A stretch of DNA of 60,906 nt from Gallicola sp. (lineage in GTDB: Bacteria > Bacillota > Clostridia > Tissierellales > Peptoniphilaceae): contig DUUN01000228.1 of the NCBI GenBank assembly GCA_012841535.1, positions 1-60,906 on the forward strand, read 5' to 3'. How positions within the stretch are numbered: position 1 is the stretch's first letter; each line of letters begins with the position of its first letter. The position numbers and the translations under genes are program-made. Under the pieces are notes generated by a model that saw nothing but the letters and a program-made list of their open reading frames with translations, was not told where the DNA came from and ran no database searches. Below are positions 52,041 to 60,906 of this stretch, piece after piece.

Positions 52041-52190
52041 TTATCTATTTTCGTTTTCGCATTCTTGGTTTCCAACAGTACAAGATGTTTTACATGCTGA
52101 TTGACAAGAAGTTTGACATTCACCACATCCACCTGTACATGCTGATTCTTTCAAAGAATTGCCTGCTAATGTTTTAATGTGTTTTTTCAT
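52041..52190 (-). CDS. scfA: SCIFF (six-cysteine) ribosomal peptide precursor
   Basis: This 49-residue peptide begins Met-Lys-Lys-His-Ile-Lys-Thr-Leu and contains Ala-Cys-Thr-Gly-Gly-Cys-Gly-Glu-Cys-Gln-Thr-Ser-Cys-Gln-Ser-Ala-Cys-Lys-Thr-Ser-Cys, six Cys with Ser/Thr acceptors, then Thr-Val-Gly-Asn-Gln-Glu-Cys. This is the canonical SCIFF sequence. It was found on the minus strand by eye. GGAGGTACATAATT precedes the ATG. The maturase follows directly. Confidence 0.95.
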   Translation of the reverse strand: MKKHIKTLAGNSLKESACTGGCGECQTSCQSACKTSCTVGNQECENENR

Positions 52191-52269
52191 AATTATGTAC
52201 CTCCATAAAATATACACCTTATTATATCATAGATATTGTAATAGTAACAACAATAGAAGAAGATTAATA

Positions 52270-53154
52270 TTAAAATTCTTCTATTATTGTTCCTTCATTA
52301 TCTATTTCTAAATCCTTAATTTCCCAATTATTTGCTAAAGTATTTAAATATTTTTCGATTTTTTTATTAAAATCCTTGTCCTCTATATCTCTAAAAACCA
52401 TTATAGTAGGTCCTGCTCCACTTAAATATGCAGCAAAGGCACCTAAATCATAGGACATAGAAACTATATCATAAAAATTATTAACAAGTGGTGCTCTGTA
52501 GTCCTGGTGGAGTTTGTCCTTAAAATAATATTTTAAATTTTCAAACTCTCCCTTTCTTAGGCAATCAACCATAAATAAGCAGTGGGACATATTGAAAACA
52601 GCATCTTCCATTGTAACTTTTTCAGGTAAAACCTCTCTGGCTAATTTTGTTCTAACGGCAAAGTCAGGAATTAGGGCAGTACATTTCATACCTGATGGAA
52701 TATTCATTTTCTTATATCGAATTTCTCCGTCCTGCTTAATGGACATGGAAAGACCACCAAAAAATTGACTTGTTATATTATCACAATGACCTTCAATTTC
52801 AATAGCTTTTTTATAAATCTCATATTCGGTCATTTTATTTCCAAGAAAATAATTTGCAGCTATAACACCTGCTAATATACAGGAAGCTGACGTACCTAAA
52901 CCACCGGACATGGGAATATCGCTTCCTGTATATATTTTTAAGGTAGGTGGCTTTTCGTTAAAATCATCATATACTTGCTTAATAGTTGTATATACTAAAT
53001 TATTTTCATTACTAAATTCCTCGTAATCACTAATAATTTCTAGTTTATTACTTTCTTCAAAAGTAAATACATTGTAGAGCTTAAAGGAAAGAGCCAAAAC
53101 ATCAAAGCCTGGACCTAAATTTGCACTTGAAGCAGGAACTGATATTTTAAGCAT
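52270..53154 (-). CDS. thrB: Homoserine kinase
   Basis: This 294-residue GHMP kinase has the ThrB N-terminal motif Val-Pro-Ala-Ser-Ser-Ala-Asn-Leu-Gly-Pro-Gly-Phe-Asp (near residue 4-16) and the ATP-binding Pro-Met-Ser-Gly-Gly-Leu-Gly-Thr-Ser-Ala-Ser near 84-94. It phosphorylates homoserine ahead of threonine synthase. The ATG at 53154 follows GGAGA, overlapping the thrC stop (8 bases), so the two are coupled. Confidence 0.93.
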   Translation of the reverse strand: MLKISVPASSANLGPGFDVLALSFKLYNVFTFEESNKLEIISDYEEFSNENNLVYTTIKQVYDDFNEKPPTLKIYTGSDIPMSGGLGTSASCILAGVIAANYFLGNKMTEYEIYKKAIEIEGHCDNITSQFFGGLSMSIKQDGEIRYKKMNIPSGMKCTALIPDFAVRTKLAREVLPEKVTMEDAVFNMSHCLFMVDCLRKGEFENLKYYFKDKLHQDYRAPLVNNFYDIVSMSYDLGAFAAYLSGAGPTIMVFRDIEDKDFNKKIEKYLNTLANNWEIKDLEIDNEGTIIEEF

Positions 53155-54640
53155 TATTAGCATCTCCTATAAATTTTTTTATATTATTAAGAATATCTTC
53201 TTTTTTACTATATTCATCAAATCTAATTTTTTTATTCTTTAATGAACTTAGATTTTTAGGTGCAGGAACTGAAGTTATTTCCTGTAGTTTATTCATAATT
53301 TCAAAATCATTTAAATTATTTGTATCAACTTCTAAGGCTTTTAAAATATCCTTTGAGAATTTATAAGGTGAAGCTGTAGAGTCGATTAATGTTTTAGTTC
53401 TGTCATTTGTTTCCTTTAGGTATTTGTCATAGGCAACAGATGCAACAGCAGTATGGGTGTCAATTAAATATTTTTCATTTAATAGAGTAGTTAGTATTTT
53501 TTCATTTACTTCTTTTTCATTGGCGTAATAAGCCTTCATAAAATCCATAATGTTTAAAATACTCCTATCTATTTCATAACGACCATCTTCCTTAAGTTCC
53601 TCCATTAAAGTAGAAACAAGGCTAGTGTTTTCACCGGACATATGATATAAGAATCTTTCTACATTTGAAGATACTAAAACATCCATAGATGGAGAAGTAG
53701 TTAAAATCAAATCATTATTTTTATCATAAACACCTTTATTAATAAAATCTGTAAGAACATTATTGTCATTTGATGCACATATTAGTTTATTTACAGGTAG
53801 GCCCATTTCCTTAGCATAATAAGCAGCCAAAATGTTTCCGAAGTTTCCTGTAGGTACTACAATATTAATTTTTTCGTCGTTTTTTATTTCTCCAAATTTT
53901 AATAAATTAATATAGGAGCTGTAATAATAAACTATTTGAGGTAATAATCTACCAACATTTATAGAATTGGCAGAAGATAACTGGATTTTATTTTCATTTA
54001 ATTCTTTATTAAATTCTTTATTTGCAAAAATATTTTTAACTGTAGTTTGGCAATCGTCAAAATTACCAACAACACCTAAAACATAGGTATTATTTCCCTC
54101 TTGAGTTTGCATTTGTAGTTTTTGTATTGAACTTACGCCATCTTGAGGGTAAAGTACAGCTATTCTAATGTTTTCTACGTCCTTAAATCCCTCTAAAGCT
54201 GCTTTACCAGTATCTCCACTTGTTGCAACAAGAATAACAATATTATCAAACTCATCTGATGTTTTTAATGCAGTTTGAATAAAGTAAGGAAAAATTGAAA
54301 GAGCCATATCTTTAAAGGCAGAAGTTCTTCCATGATATAATTCTACAAAATACCTGTCGCTGGTTTTTCTTATTGGTGCAATATAAGGATCCGAAAAATT
54401 AGTTGAATTATAGGCCCCATTAACACAGGTAGACAATTCTTCCGGTGTAAAGTCTGTAAAGAATTTACCTAAAATATAGTAGGCTAGGTCCTTGTATTGC
54501 ATATCCATCATATGATTAATACTTCCTAATTTTGGAAATTCCTCAGGAATAAATAATCCACCTTCATCGGATATACCCTTTAATAAAGCTTTCTTCGAGT
54601 CTATATAAACATTTGAATCACGAGTACTTTTAAATTTCAT
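53147..54640 (-). CDS. thrC: Threonine synthase
   Basis: This 497-residue PLP enzyme has the N-terminal Ser-Thr-Arg and Ser-Asp-Glu-Gly-Gly-Leu-Phe-Ile-Pro, the PLP-binding Lys in Thr-Ser-Ala-Phe-Lys-Asp-Met-Ala near 113, and Val-Ala-Thr-Ser-Gly-Asp-Thr-Gly-Lys-Ala-Ala near 140-150. It is the type found in Firmicutes with a C-terminal extension. It forms a two-gene operon with thrB; homoserine dehydrogenase is not adjacent. Confidence 0.92.
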   Translation of the reverse strand: MKFKSTRDSNVYIDSKKALLKGISDEGGLFIPEEFPKLGSINHMMDMQYKDLAYYILGKFFTDFTPEELSTCVNGAYNSTNFSDPYIAPIRKTSDRYFVELYHGRTSAFKDMALSIFPYFIQTALKTSDEFDNIVILVATSGDTGKAALEGFKDVENIRIAVLYPQDGVSSIQKLQMQTQEGNNTYVLGVVGNFDDCQTTVKNIFANKEFNKELNENKIQLSSANSINVGRLLPQIVYYYSSYINLLKFGEIKNDEKINIVVPTGNFGNILAAYYAKEMGLPVNKLICASNDNNVLTDFINKGVYDKNNDLILTTSPSMDVLVSSNVERFLYHMSGENTSLVSTLMEELKEDGRYEIDRSILNIMDFMKAYYANEKEVNEKILTTLLNEKYLIDTHTAVASVAYDKYLKETNDRTKTLIDSTASPYKFSKDILKALEVDTNNLNDFEIMNKLQEITSVPAPKNLSSLKNKKIRFDEYSKKEDILNNIKKFIGDANNA

Positions 54641-54713
54641 GTTATTCCCCCTAAAATCGTATATATTTAACCATTATACCATGATGTAGTATTTTGTTAA
54701 ATAGAAAGAAAAT

Positions 54714-54746
54714 AAAAAAGCCATTGATTATTCAATGACTTTTGAT
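54714..54746 (-). terminator. Terminator at the end of the Wzy-like gene
   Basis: AAAAGTCATTGA and TCAATGGCTTTT form a hairpin with one mismatch, with the Wzy stop codon in the loop, followed in the minus direction by TTTTTTATTTT. Confidence 0.75.
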
Positions 54747-56170
54747 GTTTTATCCTTATTTCTTAAAGAATTAAAAACGGTAATAAGTAAAATCAATATT
54801 ATCCAAATAAACTTGTTGTCAAAAATTCCAAATCTTGAACTTGTCATAATATCTCCAAGAATAACGATGGAAAGTGTGAATATAAAGAATACATCTACAA
54901 AAGATCTCTTTATTAATTTAAACAAATATACTAAAATCGACAACATACACAACATTGTTATTCCTAATAAAATTATTCCACCGTTTAATAGGTCAACTAA
55001 GAGAAAATTATGAGGGTCAACGGTATTTGGTGCTAAATTTTTCCAATATATTCTATCTAAAATAGCCTTGTTTTCTGGTTGGTTATAAATATCTAGATTG
55101 CTAGAAGCTCCCTTTCCTATTATTTTATTCAATGTTGGATATTCTTTATAGGAGTTTTTTGCTATTTTCCAGATTACTGTTCTTTTTTCCATTGAATGTT
55201 CATCGGTAAGAATATCATCTGCTCCTCTGTTAACAACTAATCCGTCTCCAGTTTGATCTTGAGTAATTTTAGTTGTTCTTTCAGTTGTTAAATATTCATA
55301 AGAAAAAACTATGAAATTACTAATTAAAAATGTAATAAGAATAGTTATTCCTAATTTAATCAGAGATTTAAGATAAAATTTTTTATCTATTTTTCCACTT
55401 TCCTTATTTTTTAATTTTATATAAGTATCAAAAACGCCGTATAAACAAAAAAGAATTAATACTACACTCATCATTTTTGTAGTTCGTCTTGACAAGGTTA
55501 AAAATATTGTCGGCGTACAGATAATTGAAGAAATAGCTAAGGCCAAATTTCTTTTATTAAGATTCTTACTAATTCTAAAAATCAAGTATATCAGCGTAAT
55601 ATAGCTAAAAAACAATAACATACCAAATTTATTATAGTCTTGGATAAGTGAAAGTCTTCTTGCATAGAAGGTTGTCTTAAATATAATCATATAGGCCCAA
55701 GTATATAATGATATTATAATTGATGGTGCGCTTAAAAAATATAGTAATAAATTAACTGTATCATTGTTATCTTTTTTTGATTTATTTAAATATAGCACAT
55801 AAAAAAAGATTATAGCAACCATTGAAATAATTGTTACATATTTAGTCAAGGCTACAGATTTATTATTTGTATATAGTAGACTTATTAAATCAAATGCTAT
55901 ATAGGCTACTATTAAGATAATCAGTATTTTTATCTCTTTTAGTTGGTTTTTAACAGAATCCAAAGAATGTAAAAACATATTTTTAGGATTTTTTAAAAAT
56001 GCTATAAGAAACATAATTCCTGTAATTAGTAAAGTAATTTTATAAGGAGTAATAAAACTATATATTTTTAAATTAACTCCGGTTTCAGTTATTACAAACA
56101 TAATTGTTAATAGAACCATGCTAGTAAATAAATGTAAATATTTTTTGTTGTTTAATAAATTTTTTTCCAT
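54728..56170 (-). CDS. O-antigen ligase/polymerase-like (Wzy/WaaL) membrane protein
   Basis: This membrane protein of about 480 residues has roughly ten to twelve hydrophobic helices and one larger extracytoplasmic loop (near residues 300-360) with Gly-Lys-Gly-Ala-Ser-Ser and Asp-Pro-His-Asn-Phe-Leu, the His-Asn motif typical of O-antigen ligase (Wzy_C) proteins. Such proteins polymerise or ligate surface sugars. The ATG at 56170 follows GAGG with normal spacing. It directly follows, and is probably cotranscribed with, the anchored protein gene at 56187-57080. Confidence 0.8.
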   Translation of the reverse strand: MEKNLLNNKKYLHLFTSMVLLTIMFVITETGVNLKIYSFITPYKITLLITGIMFLIAFLKNPKNMFLHSLDSVKNQLKEIKILIILIVAYIAFDLISLLYTNNKSVALTKYVTIISMVAIIFFYVLYLNKSKKDNNDTVNLLLYFLSAPSIIISLYTWAYMIIFKTTFYARRLSLIQDYNKFGMLLFFSYITLIYLIFRISKNLNKRNLALAISSIICTPTIFLTLSRRTTKMMSVVLILFCLYGVFDTYIKLKNKESGKIDKKFYLKSLIKLGITILITFLISNFIVFSYEYLTTERTTKITQDQTGDGLVVNRGADDILTDEHSMEKRTVIWKIAKNSYKEYPTLNKIIGKGASSNLDIYNQPENKAILDRIYWKNLAPNTVDPHNFLLVDLLNGGIILLGITMLCMLSILVYLFKLIKRSFVDVFFIFTLSIVILGDIMTSSRFGIFDNKFIWIILILLITVFNSLRNKDKTSKVIE

Positions 56171-56186
56171 TGTGTTAGCCTCAATT

Positions 56187-57080
56187 CTATTGTAATTCTT
56201 TTGGTATTCCAAATTCTTTTAAAATATTAAATTGCTCAGAATCAATTTCAAAACGAATAGAAAATTTATCGTTACCCTTTTCTAAAGTTAGAGCAAAAAT
56301 AAATTTATTTGCATATAAATCGTTACTTAGTACATTATAATTTATTAAAACATGTTCATTATCCCATTTGGTTTCAATAATATCCTTATAGCTTAATATA
56401 CCTGATTCATCTATATAATCATTTATTTTCAAATCTTCCACAACGGTTTTTACGTTATTATCAATTGAATTAAATTCTTCCTTAAAAACATAATTTTCAT
56501 CTATTTCATTAACTTCAACAAAAGTTGAGAAACCACGTAGTAGTTTAATCAAATCCTTGTAGTCAACTAACTCTGTAGTCTTACCATAATATTTCTCAAA
56601 AGGATTGAAACTTTCTATGATTCCTTCATCATCGACTATATTATTTTCTGATATAACAATATCATTGTCTATATTTTTTATATAGTTAACAAATAAATCA
56701 TTATTAAGAGAGTAACTATCTGTTAAAAAATAATTCTTTGAGCTATCATCCTTGTACATAATCTCCATTCTTTGGCCGTGTTTATATCTTTCTAGAGGAG
56801 GAGCAGGCTTTTCTTCTTCTTTTTCTTCTTTTTCTATATTAAACAAATTATCTATATAGCTTTTAAAGAAAGAATCTTCTTCTTTTTTCATTTTTTCTTC
56901 TACTTCACTTTTAGAAATAGTGAAATTATTTTTTTGTATATAGTTATCTATTTTTGTACTTTTATCTTCTAATAATGCAAATAATTGGTCGTTGTCTAAT
57001 CCTGAATTAGGCTTTGATATTTGTATTAAGAACACAGTAATTAATGTACCAATTAGTAAAGTCCATTTATATTTTTTCAA
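56187..57080 (-). CDS. Membrane-anchored protein of unknown function next to Wzy-like gene
   Basis: This protein of about 297 residues has an N-terminal hydrophobic helix (residues ~6-22) and a long, acidic, exported domain with many Asp, Glu and Lys residues and no Cys. I do not recognise the family. The run Glu-Glu-Lys-Pro-Ala-Pro-Pro-Leu-Glu-Arg near residue 96 may be a linker. The start is a TTG at 57080 because GGAGGTAATT lies just before it; the ATG 12 bases upstream overlaps that ribosome site. Close linkage to the Wzy-like gene suggests a helper in surface polymer assembly. Confidence 0.6.
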   Translation of the reverse strand: MKKYKWTLLIGTLITVFLIQISKPNSGLDNDQLFALLEDKSTKIDNYIQKNNFTISKSEVEEKMKKEEDSFFKSYIDNLFNIEKEEKEEEKPAPPLERYKHGQRMEIMYKDDSSKNYFLTDSYSLNNDLFVNYIKNIDNDIVISENNIVDDEGIIESFNPFEKYYGKTTELVDYKDLIKLLRGFSTFVEVNEIDENYVFKEEFNSIDNNVKTVVEDLKINDYIDESGILSYKDIIETKWDNEHVLINYNVLSNDLYANKFIFALTLEKGNDKFSIRFEIDSEQFNILKEFGIPKELQ

Positions 57081-57180
57081 AATTACCTCCATAATTATTT
57101 ATAATTCTATATCTTAATAAGTTTACACTATTTTTTTTTAAGTAACAAGTTATAATAAATATAGGGAAAAGGAGTAGAAG

Positions 57181-57924
57181 ATGAAAATTTTAATTACAAC
57201 AGCCAAGGAAATGAAATTAGCAAGCAGCCTTATAGATATAGATAGACCTTTGATTTTTGAAAGTAAGTACAATGCAGTAGCCAGTAGACTAAAAAAATAT
57301 TCAGTAGAGGATTTAGAAAAACTCTATAAGGTAAAAAGGGAAGTTGCAGAAAAGAATTTTAATTTATGGCAAAATATTGAAAGTAATAATAAATACACAG
57401 CCCTAGAACTTTTCAATGGATTAATGTATCGTTATATAGAATATGAAAAGCTAGATGAGAAATCACAAAATTATCTAGATGATAATTTAAGAATAATATC
57501 ATCTCTTTATGGACTTATTAAACCTTTTGATAAAATAGCAGAACATAGGTTGGATTTTAGTAAAAATATAGAAATTACTAATAAAATTAAATTGGTGGAT
57601 TATTGGAAAGAGGATATATCTAAGTACTTACTAAAAGAAGATAGTATTTTTATAAATCTGCTTTCTGATGAGTTTAATAAGGTATTAAATAAGGAAGTTT
57701 TAGAAAAGTCCATATTTATAAAGTTCAGGGAAATAAGTAATGGAAAACTTAAAACCCATTCTACAATTTCTAAAAAGGGTCGAGGTTCTTTTATAAAATA
57801 CATGGCGGATATAAAAGCAAGTAAGGTAGAAGATTTATTCCTATTTGATTATGATGGATATAAATACGATGGGAATAATTCAAATAATAGGGAATTAATT
57901 TTTGTTAAAAATAAAAATAAATAA
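57181..57924 (+). CDS. yaaA: Peroxide stress protein YaaA (DUF328)
   Basis: This 247-residue protein matches the YaaA/DUF328 family: N-terminal Met-Lys-Ile-Leu-Ile-Thr-Thr-Ala-Lys, Leu-Phe-Asn-Gly-Leu-Met-Tyr-Arg near residue 79-85, Ile-Ser-Ser-Leu-Tyr-Gly-Leu-Ile-Lys-Pro-Phe-Asp near 105-116, Leu-Asp-Phe near 123-125, and Lys-Lys-Gly-Arg-Gly-Ser-Phe near 198-204. In E. coli it lowers free iron during peroxide stress. AAAGGAGTAGAAG precedes the ATG. Confidence 0.9.
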   Translation: MKILITTAKEMKLASSLIDIDRPLIFESKYNAVASRLKKYSVEDLEKLYKVKREVAEKNFNLWQNIESNNKYTALELFNGLMYRYIEYEKLDEKSQNYLDDNLRIISSLYGLIKPFDKIAEHRLDFSKNIEITNKIKLVDYWKEDISKYLLKEDSIFINLLSDEFNKVLNKEVLEKSIFIKFREISNGKLKTHSTISKKGRGSFIKYMADIKASKVEDLFLFDYDGYKYDGNNSNNRELIFVKNKNK

Positions 57925-57942
57925 ATGTTTTTAACTAAAGTA

Positions 57943-57971
57943 TTGACAAATATCCCTTTACTTATTAGAAT
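57943..57971 (+). promoter_or_regulatory. Promoter of the argGH leader
   Basis: TTGACA and TAGAAT are separated by exactly 17 bases, just before the T-box leader. Confidence 0.8.
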
Positions 57972-57977
57972 ATCTAT

Positions 57978-58220
57978 AATTGAAAGTCTTTGAAATGGAA
58001 AGTAATGTTTTTTGAATTTTAGCGAGTTGGAATAGAGTGAAAGTCCAATAAGGAGAAAAATATGAAAGTAGGACCATGGAGATGGTATTGTGAATAGTTA
58101 GCAGTACCCGTAAAGTTCCCGTTAAACTTAAGTGGATGTACTATATACATCAATAGGAGTGGTACCGCGGATATTTTCGTCTCTTTTTCTAGTTTGACTA
58201 GAGAAAGGGGCTTTTTTTAA
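57978..58220 (+). promoter_or_regulatory. T-box riboswitch upstream of argG
   Basis: The leader has a Stem I distal region (GAGTTGGAATAGAGTGAAAG, then TCCAA), an AGTGGTACCGCGG T-box motif at about 58157-58169 and a terminator: CTCTTTTTCTAGT, a TTG loop and ACTAGAGAAAGGGG, followed by TTTTTTT (to about 58217). T-box RNAs bind a specific uncharged tRNA and then stop termination. Its position before argG and argH predicts tRNA-Arg sensing; I could not fix the specifier codon with certainty. Confidence 0.9.
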
Positions 58221-58323
58221 TCTGACTTAGTTTTTAGATATAAGAAAGATTAAAAGGCGAAAGTTGTTTAGTCTTAAAACTATTAAAAGTAAAGACAGTA
58301 TTATATAAATTAGGAGGATTATA

Positions 58324-59571
58324 ATGACAAAAATAAATAAAGAGGATATTAAGAAGGTTGTTTTAGCCTATTCAGGAGGCTTGGATACTTCAATAATAAT
58401 TTCATGGTTAAAAGAAAATTACGATTGTGAAGTTATTGCTGTTGTTGGAAATGTAGGACAGGAAGATGAATTAGAAGGTTTAGAAGAGAAGGCTATTGCA
58501 TCTGGTGCTTCTAAAATTTATATAGAGGATTTAATTGACGAGTTTGTAGATGACTATGTTTTCGAAACCTTAAAAGCCGGTGCAAAATACGAAGGAAGAT
58601 ATTTACTGGGAACTGCTTTTGCAAGACCTGTTATTGCTAAGAGATTAGTGGAAATTGCTCATGAGGAAAATGCAGACGCTATAGTTCATGGCTGTACTGG
58701 AAAAGGAAATGACCAGGTTCGTTTTGAACTTACAGTAAAGGCTTTCGATCCAGATTTACCAGTAATAGCTCCATGGAGAACTTGGGAAATTAAGTCCCGT
58801 GAAGATGAAATTGAATATGCAAAGGCTAGAAATATACCTTTACCTATGGAAAAAGACGAATTTTATTCAGAAGATAGAAATATTTGGCATATTTCCCATG
58901 AAGGATTAGACTTAGAATATCCTGACACTGAGCCAAACTATGACAAGGTTTTAAAACTTTCAGTATCACCGGAAAAAGCTCCAGACAAGCCAACATATGT
59001 AACTATTAGATTTGACAAGGGAGTTCCAGTAGCTGTTAATGGAGAGTATATGAAAGGATCCGATATTATTAGATATCTTAATAAAGTTGGTGGAGAAAAC
59101 GGAATAGGTATAGATGATATTGTAGAAAACAGATTAGTTGGTATGAAGGTTAGAGGGGTTTATGAAAATGCAGGTGGTAGAATTTTATATACTGCCCATG
59201 AAATCTTAGAATCCTTAACTTTAGATAGGGACACTATGCATTACAAGGACAAAGTAGCTGTAGAATTTGCTTCATTGGTTTATAACGGATTATGGTTTAC
59301 AACATTAAGAGAAGCCTTATCTGCATTTGTAAATAAAACTCAAGAAACGGTAACCGGGGATGTTAAATTAAAATTATATAAGGGAAATGTAATTAACGCA
59401 GGAGTAACTTCCCCTTACACATTATATGATGAGGAATATGCAACATTTGGTGAAGATGGAGTTTATGATCAAACAGATAGCCAAGGCTTTGTAAATCTAT
59501 ATGCTCTACCAATAAAAGTTCAAGCTATGATGAAGAAAAAAGTAAAAGAGAAAAAAGAACAAGGTAAATAA
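58324..59571 (+). CDS. argG: Argininosuccinate synthase
   Basis: This 415-residue ligase has the ATP-binding Ala-Tyr-Ser-Gly-Gly-Leu-Asp-Thr-Ser near residues 14-22 and Gly-Cys-Thr-Gly-Lys-Gly-Asn-Asp-Gln near 122-130, followed by Ile-Ala-Pro-Trp-Arg. It joins citrulline and aspartate. AGGAGG precedes the ATG. It is the first gene of argGH and is controlled by the T-box leader. Confidence 0.95.
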   Translation: MTKINKEDIKKVVLAYSGGLDTSIIISWLKENYDCEVIAVVGNVGQEDELEGLEEKAIASGASKIYIEDLIDEFVDDYVFETLKAGAKYEGRYLLGTAFARPVIAKRLVEIAHEENADAIVHGCTGKGNDQVRFELTVKAFDPDLPVIAPWRTWEIKSREDEIEYAKARNIPLPMEKDEFYSEDRNIWHISHEGLDLEYPDTEPNYDKVLKLSVSPEKAPDKPTYVTIRFDKGVPVAVNGEYMKGSDIIRYLNKVGGENGIGIDDIVENRLVGMKVRGVYENAGGRILYTAHEILESLTLDRDTMHYKDKVAVEFASLVYNGLWFTTLREALSAFVNKTQETVTGDVKLKLYKGNVINAGVTSPYTLYDEEYATFGEDGVYDQTDSQGFVNLYALPIKVQAMMKKKVKEKKEQGK

Positions 59572-59573
59572 TA

Positions 59574-60906
59574 ATGAAGATGTGGAGTGGTCGATTTAAA
59601 AAAGAGCTAGATAGTTTAGCAAATGACTTTAATTCATCTATATCCGTAGATTATAAAATGTATAGAGAGGATATTGAAGGCTCAATAGCTCATGCTACTA
59701 TGCTTGAAAAAGTCGACATAATAACAAAAGAAGATTTAAATAAAATTGTAGAAGGTCTTAATTCCATTTTAAAGGATATTGATTCAAATAAATTGGAATT
59801 TAATCCTAATGCAGAAGATATTCATATGTTTAATGAAGAGGAACTTACAAAACGAATTGGAGATTCAGGTAAAAAACTTCATACAGCAAGGTCAAGAAAT
59901 GACCAGGTAGCCTTAGACATAAGAATGTATTTAAAAAATAAAATTAAGCTTATTCTTGAAGATATTAATAAACTTATTGACACTTTAATAGATATGGCAG
60001 AAGAAAATCTTAATACAGTTATGCCAGGTTATACTCATTTGCAAGTGGCACAGCCTGTTACCTTTGCCCATCATATTATGGCCTATGTACAGATGTTAGT
60101 AAGGGATATTACTAGATTTAAAGACTGTTATAGGAGAATGAATGAAAATCCTTTAGGTAGTGGTGCCTTAGCAACTACAACATATCCTATTGATAGATTT
60201 ATGACTACTGAACTACTGGGATTTGATATTCCAACTAGAAATAGTTTAGATTCAGTTTCAGACAGGGATTTTATTGTAGAATTAAATTTTGATATTTCCA
60301 TGGTAATGTTACATCTTTCAAGATTTTCGGAAGAAATAATTCTATGGGCAAGTCAAGAATTTAAATTTATAGAATTAGATGACAGTTATTCAACAGGCTC
60401 ATCTATAATGCCACAAAAGAAAAATCCCGACATGGCAGAACTTGTAAGAGGAAAAAGTTCAAGGGTCTTTGGAAATTTAATGGCAACTTTAAACATGATT
60501 AAGGCACTGCCTTTAGCATATAATAAGGATATGCAGGAGGATAAGGAAAACATATTTGATTCTATAGAAACTTTAGAAATTTGCCTTTTAGTTTTTGAAG
60601 GAATGATGAGAACTTTAAAGGTAAATAAGGAAAATATGAGAGAAAAAGCTAAAAAGGGTTTTATTAATGCAACGGATTTAGCGGACTATCTTGTGAAAAA
60701 GGGAATGGCTTTTAGGGATGCTTATAAAATAACCGGACAGCTTGTAGGCTATTGTGTAGATGAAAATAAATCTTTGGAAGAATTAACTATAGAAGAATTT
60801 AAAAATTCCTCTGAACTTTTTGATGAAGATGTATATAAATATATTGATTTAGATTATATATTAGCTCAAAGAAAAGTTTATGGTGGACCAAGTCCTGAAG
60901 CGGTAA
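59574..60906 (+). CDS. argH: Argininosuccinate lyase, cut by the window end
   Basis: The gene starts at ATG 59574, two bases after the argG stop codon, and runs to the window edge. The visible 444 residues include Met-Trp-Ser-Gly-Arg-Phe near the start, His-Thr-Ala-Arg-Ser-Arg-Asn-Asp-Gln near 101-109, Gly-Tyr-Thr-His-Leu-Gln and the signature Gly-Ser-Ser-Ile-Met-Pro-Gln-Lys-Lys-Asn-Pro-Asp. The fumarase/aspartase superfamily lyase releases fumarate and arginine. Only the C-terminal end is missing. Confidence 0.95.
   Translation, partial: MKMWSGRFKKELDSLANDFNSSISVDYKMYREDIEGSIAHATMLEKVDIITKEDLNKIVEGLNSILKDIDSNKLEFNPNAEDIHMFNEEELTKRIGDSGKKLHTARSRNDQVALDIRMYLKNKIKLILEDINKLIDTLIDMAEENLNTVMPGYTHLQVAQPVTFAHHIMAYVQMLVRDITRFKDCYRRMNENPLGSGALATTTYPIDRFMTTELLGFDIPTRNSLDSVSDRDFIVELNFDISMVMLHLSRFSEEIILWASQEFKFIELDDSYSTGSSIMPQKKNPDMAELVRGKSSRVFGNLMATLNMIKALPLAYNKDMQEDKENIFDSIETLEICLLVFEGMMRTLKVNKENMREKAKKGFINATDLADYLVKKGMAFRDAYKITGQLVGYCVDENKSLEELTIEEFKNSSELFDEDVYKYIDLDYILAQRKVYGGPSPEAV

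Noticed and set aside
1..60906. CRISPR arrays, tRNA or rRNA genes, prophage
   Set aside because: No regularly spaced repeats, cloverleaf-like tRNA, rRNA motifs or phage structural genes were seen.

Overview
The window is about 61 kb of very AT-rich DNA from a low-GC Gram-positive bacterium. A complete SCIFF peptide/radical-SAM maturase pair, dlt genes, a T-box leader, mannose-family PTS genes and a Bce-type resistance module point to an anaerobic Firmicute. A member of the Tissierellia/Peptoniphilaceae is my best guess, but this is inference. There is no rRNA, tRNA, CRISPR array or prophage.

Layout. 0-1.7 kb: PHP phosphatase and a DUF554 membrane protein. 1.7-11.6 kb: a LacI-controlled nucleoside operon (BMP lipoprotein, ABC ATPase, two permeases, nucleoside hydrolase, two M20 hydrolases, a glutamine-amidotransferase-like protein). 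11.6-14.3 kb: a decayed insertion sequence, a nitroreductase and a previously hidden HTH pseudogene. 14.3-18.7 kb: P1B-type metal ATPase, an HTH-membrane regulator related to the pseudogene, NudC, a membrane protein and a flavin-binding protein. 18.8-21.7 kb: two lipoate ligases and lipoyl synthase. 21.9-24.6 kb: a membrane-anchored papain-like protein, two DUF6572 proteins and QueH. 24.6-34 kb: amino-sugar/tagatose catabolism (agaS, nagA, lacC, lacD, GntR) on + and its probable PTS (IIB-IIC-IID-IIA) on -, with a formamidase between. 34-39 kb: YajC-like protein and a BceRS-BceAB-like module. 39.3-41.7 kb: pdxS and divergent pdxR. 41.7-47.1 kb: dltABC, a small dltX found by eye, a glycosyltransferase and a frameshifted wecB. 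47.2-49.2 kb: GntR-ABC cassette. 49.2-52.2 kb: decarboxylase, SCIFF maturase and SCIFF peptide. 52.3-57.1 kb: thrB, thrC, a Wzy-like polymerase and its partner. 57.2-60.9 kb: yaaA, then a T-box-controlled argGH operon cut by the window end.

Most interesting observation: the two diverged DUF6572 paralogues (23.0-23.8 kb) both end in UGA followed by GGN, one more codon and UAA. Reading UGA as selenocysteine would give C-terminal Cys-Gly-Sec-Gly-Phe in one and Gly-Sec-Gly-Cys in the other. Each UGA is followed 19-20 nt later by a GU(U/A) triloop on a perfect AU stem, which fits the general form of a bacterial SECIS. I propose that these are an undescribed pair of C-terminal selenoproteins; no sel genes lie in the window, so this needs checking in the rest of the genome.

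Other points: a shared 21-bp element upstream of both amino-sugar operons; a relocated dltX with no dltD; and several genes broken by the loss of one base in a short homopolymer, which may be assembly error, decay or phase variation.
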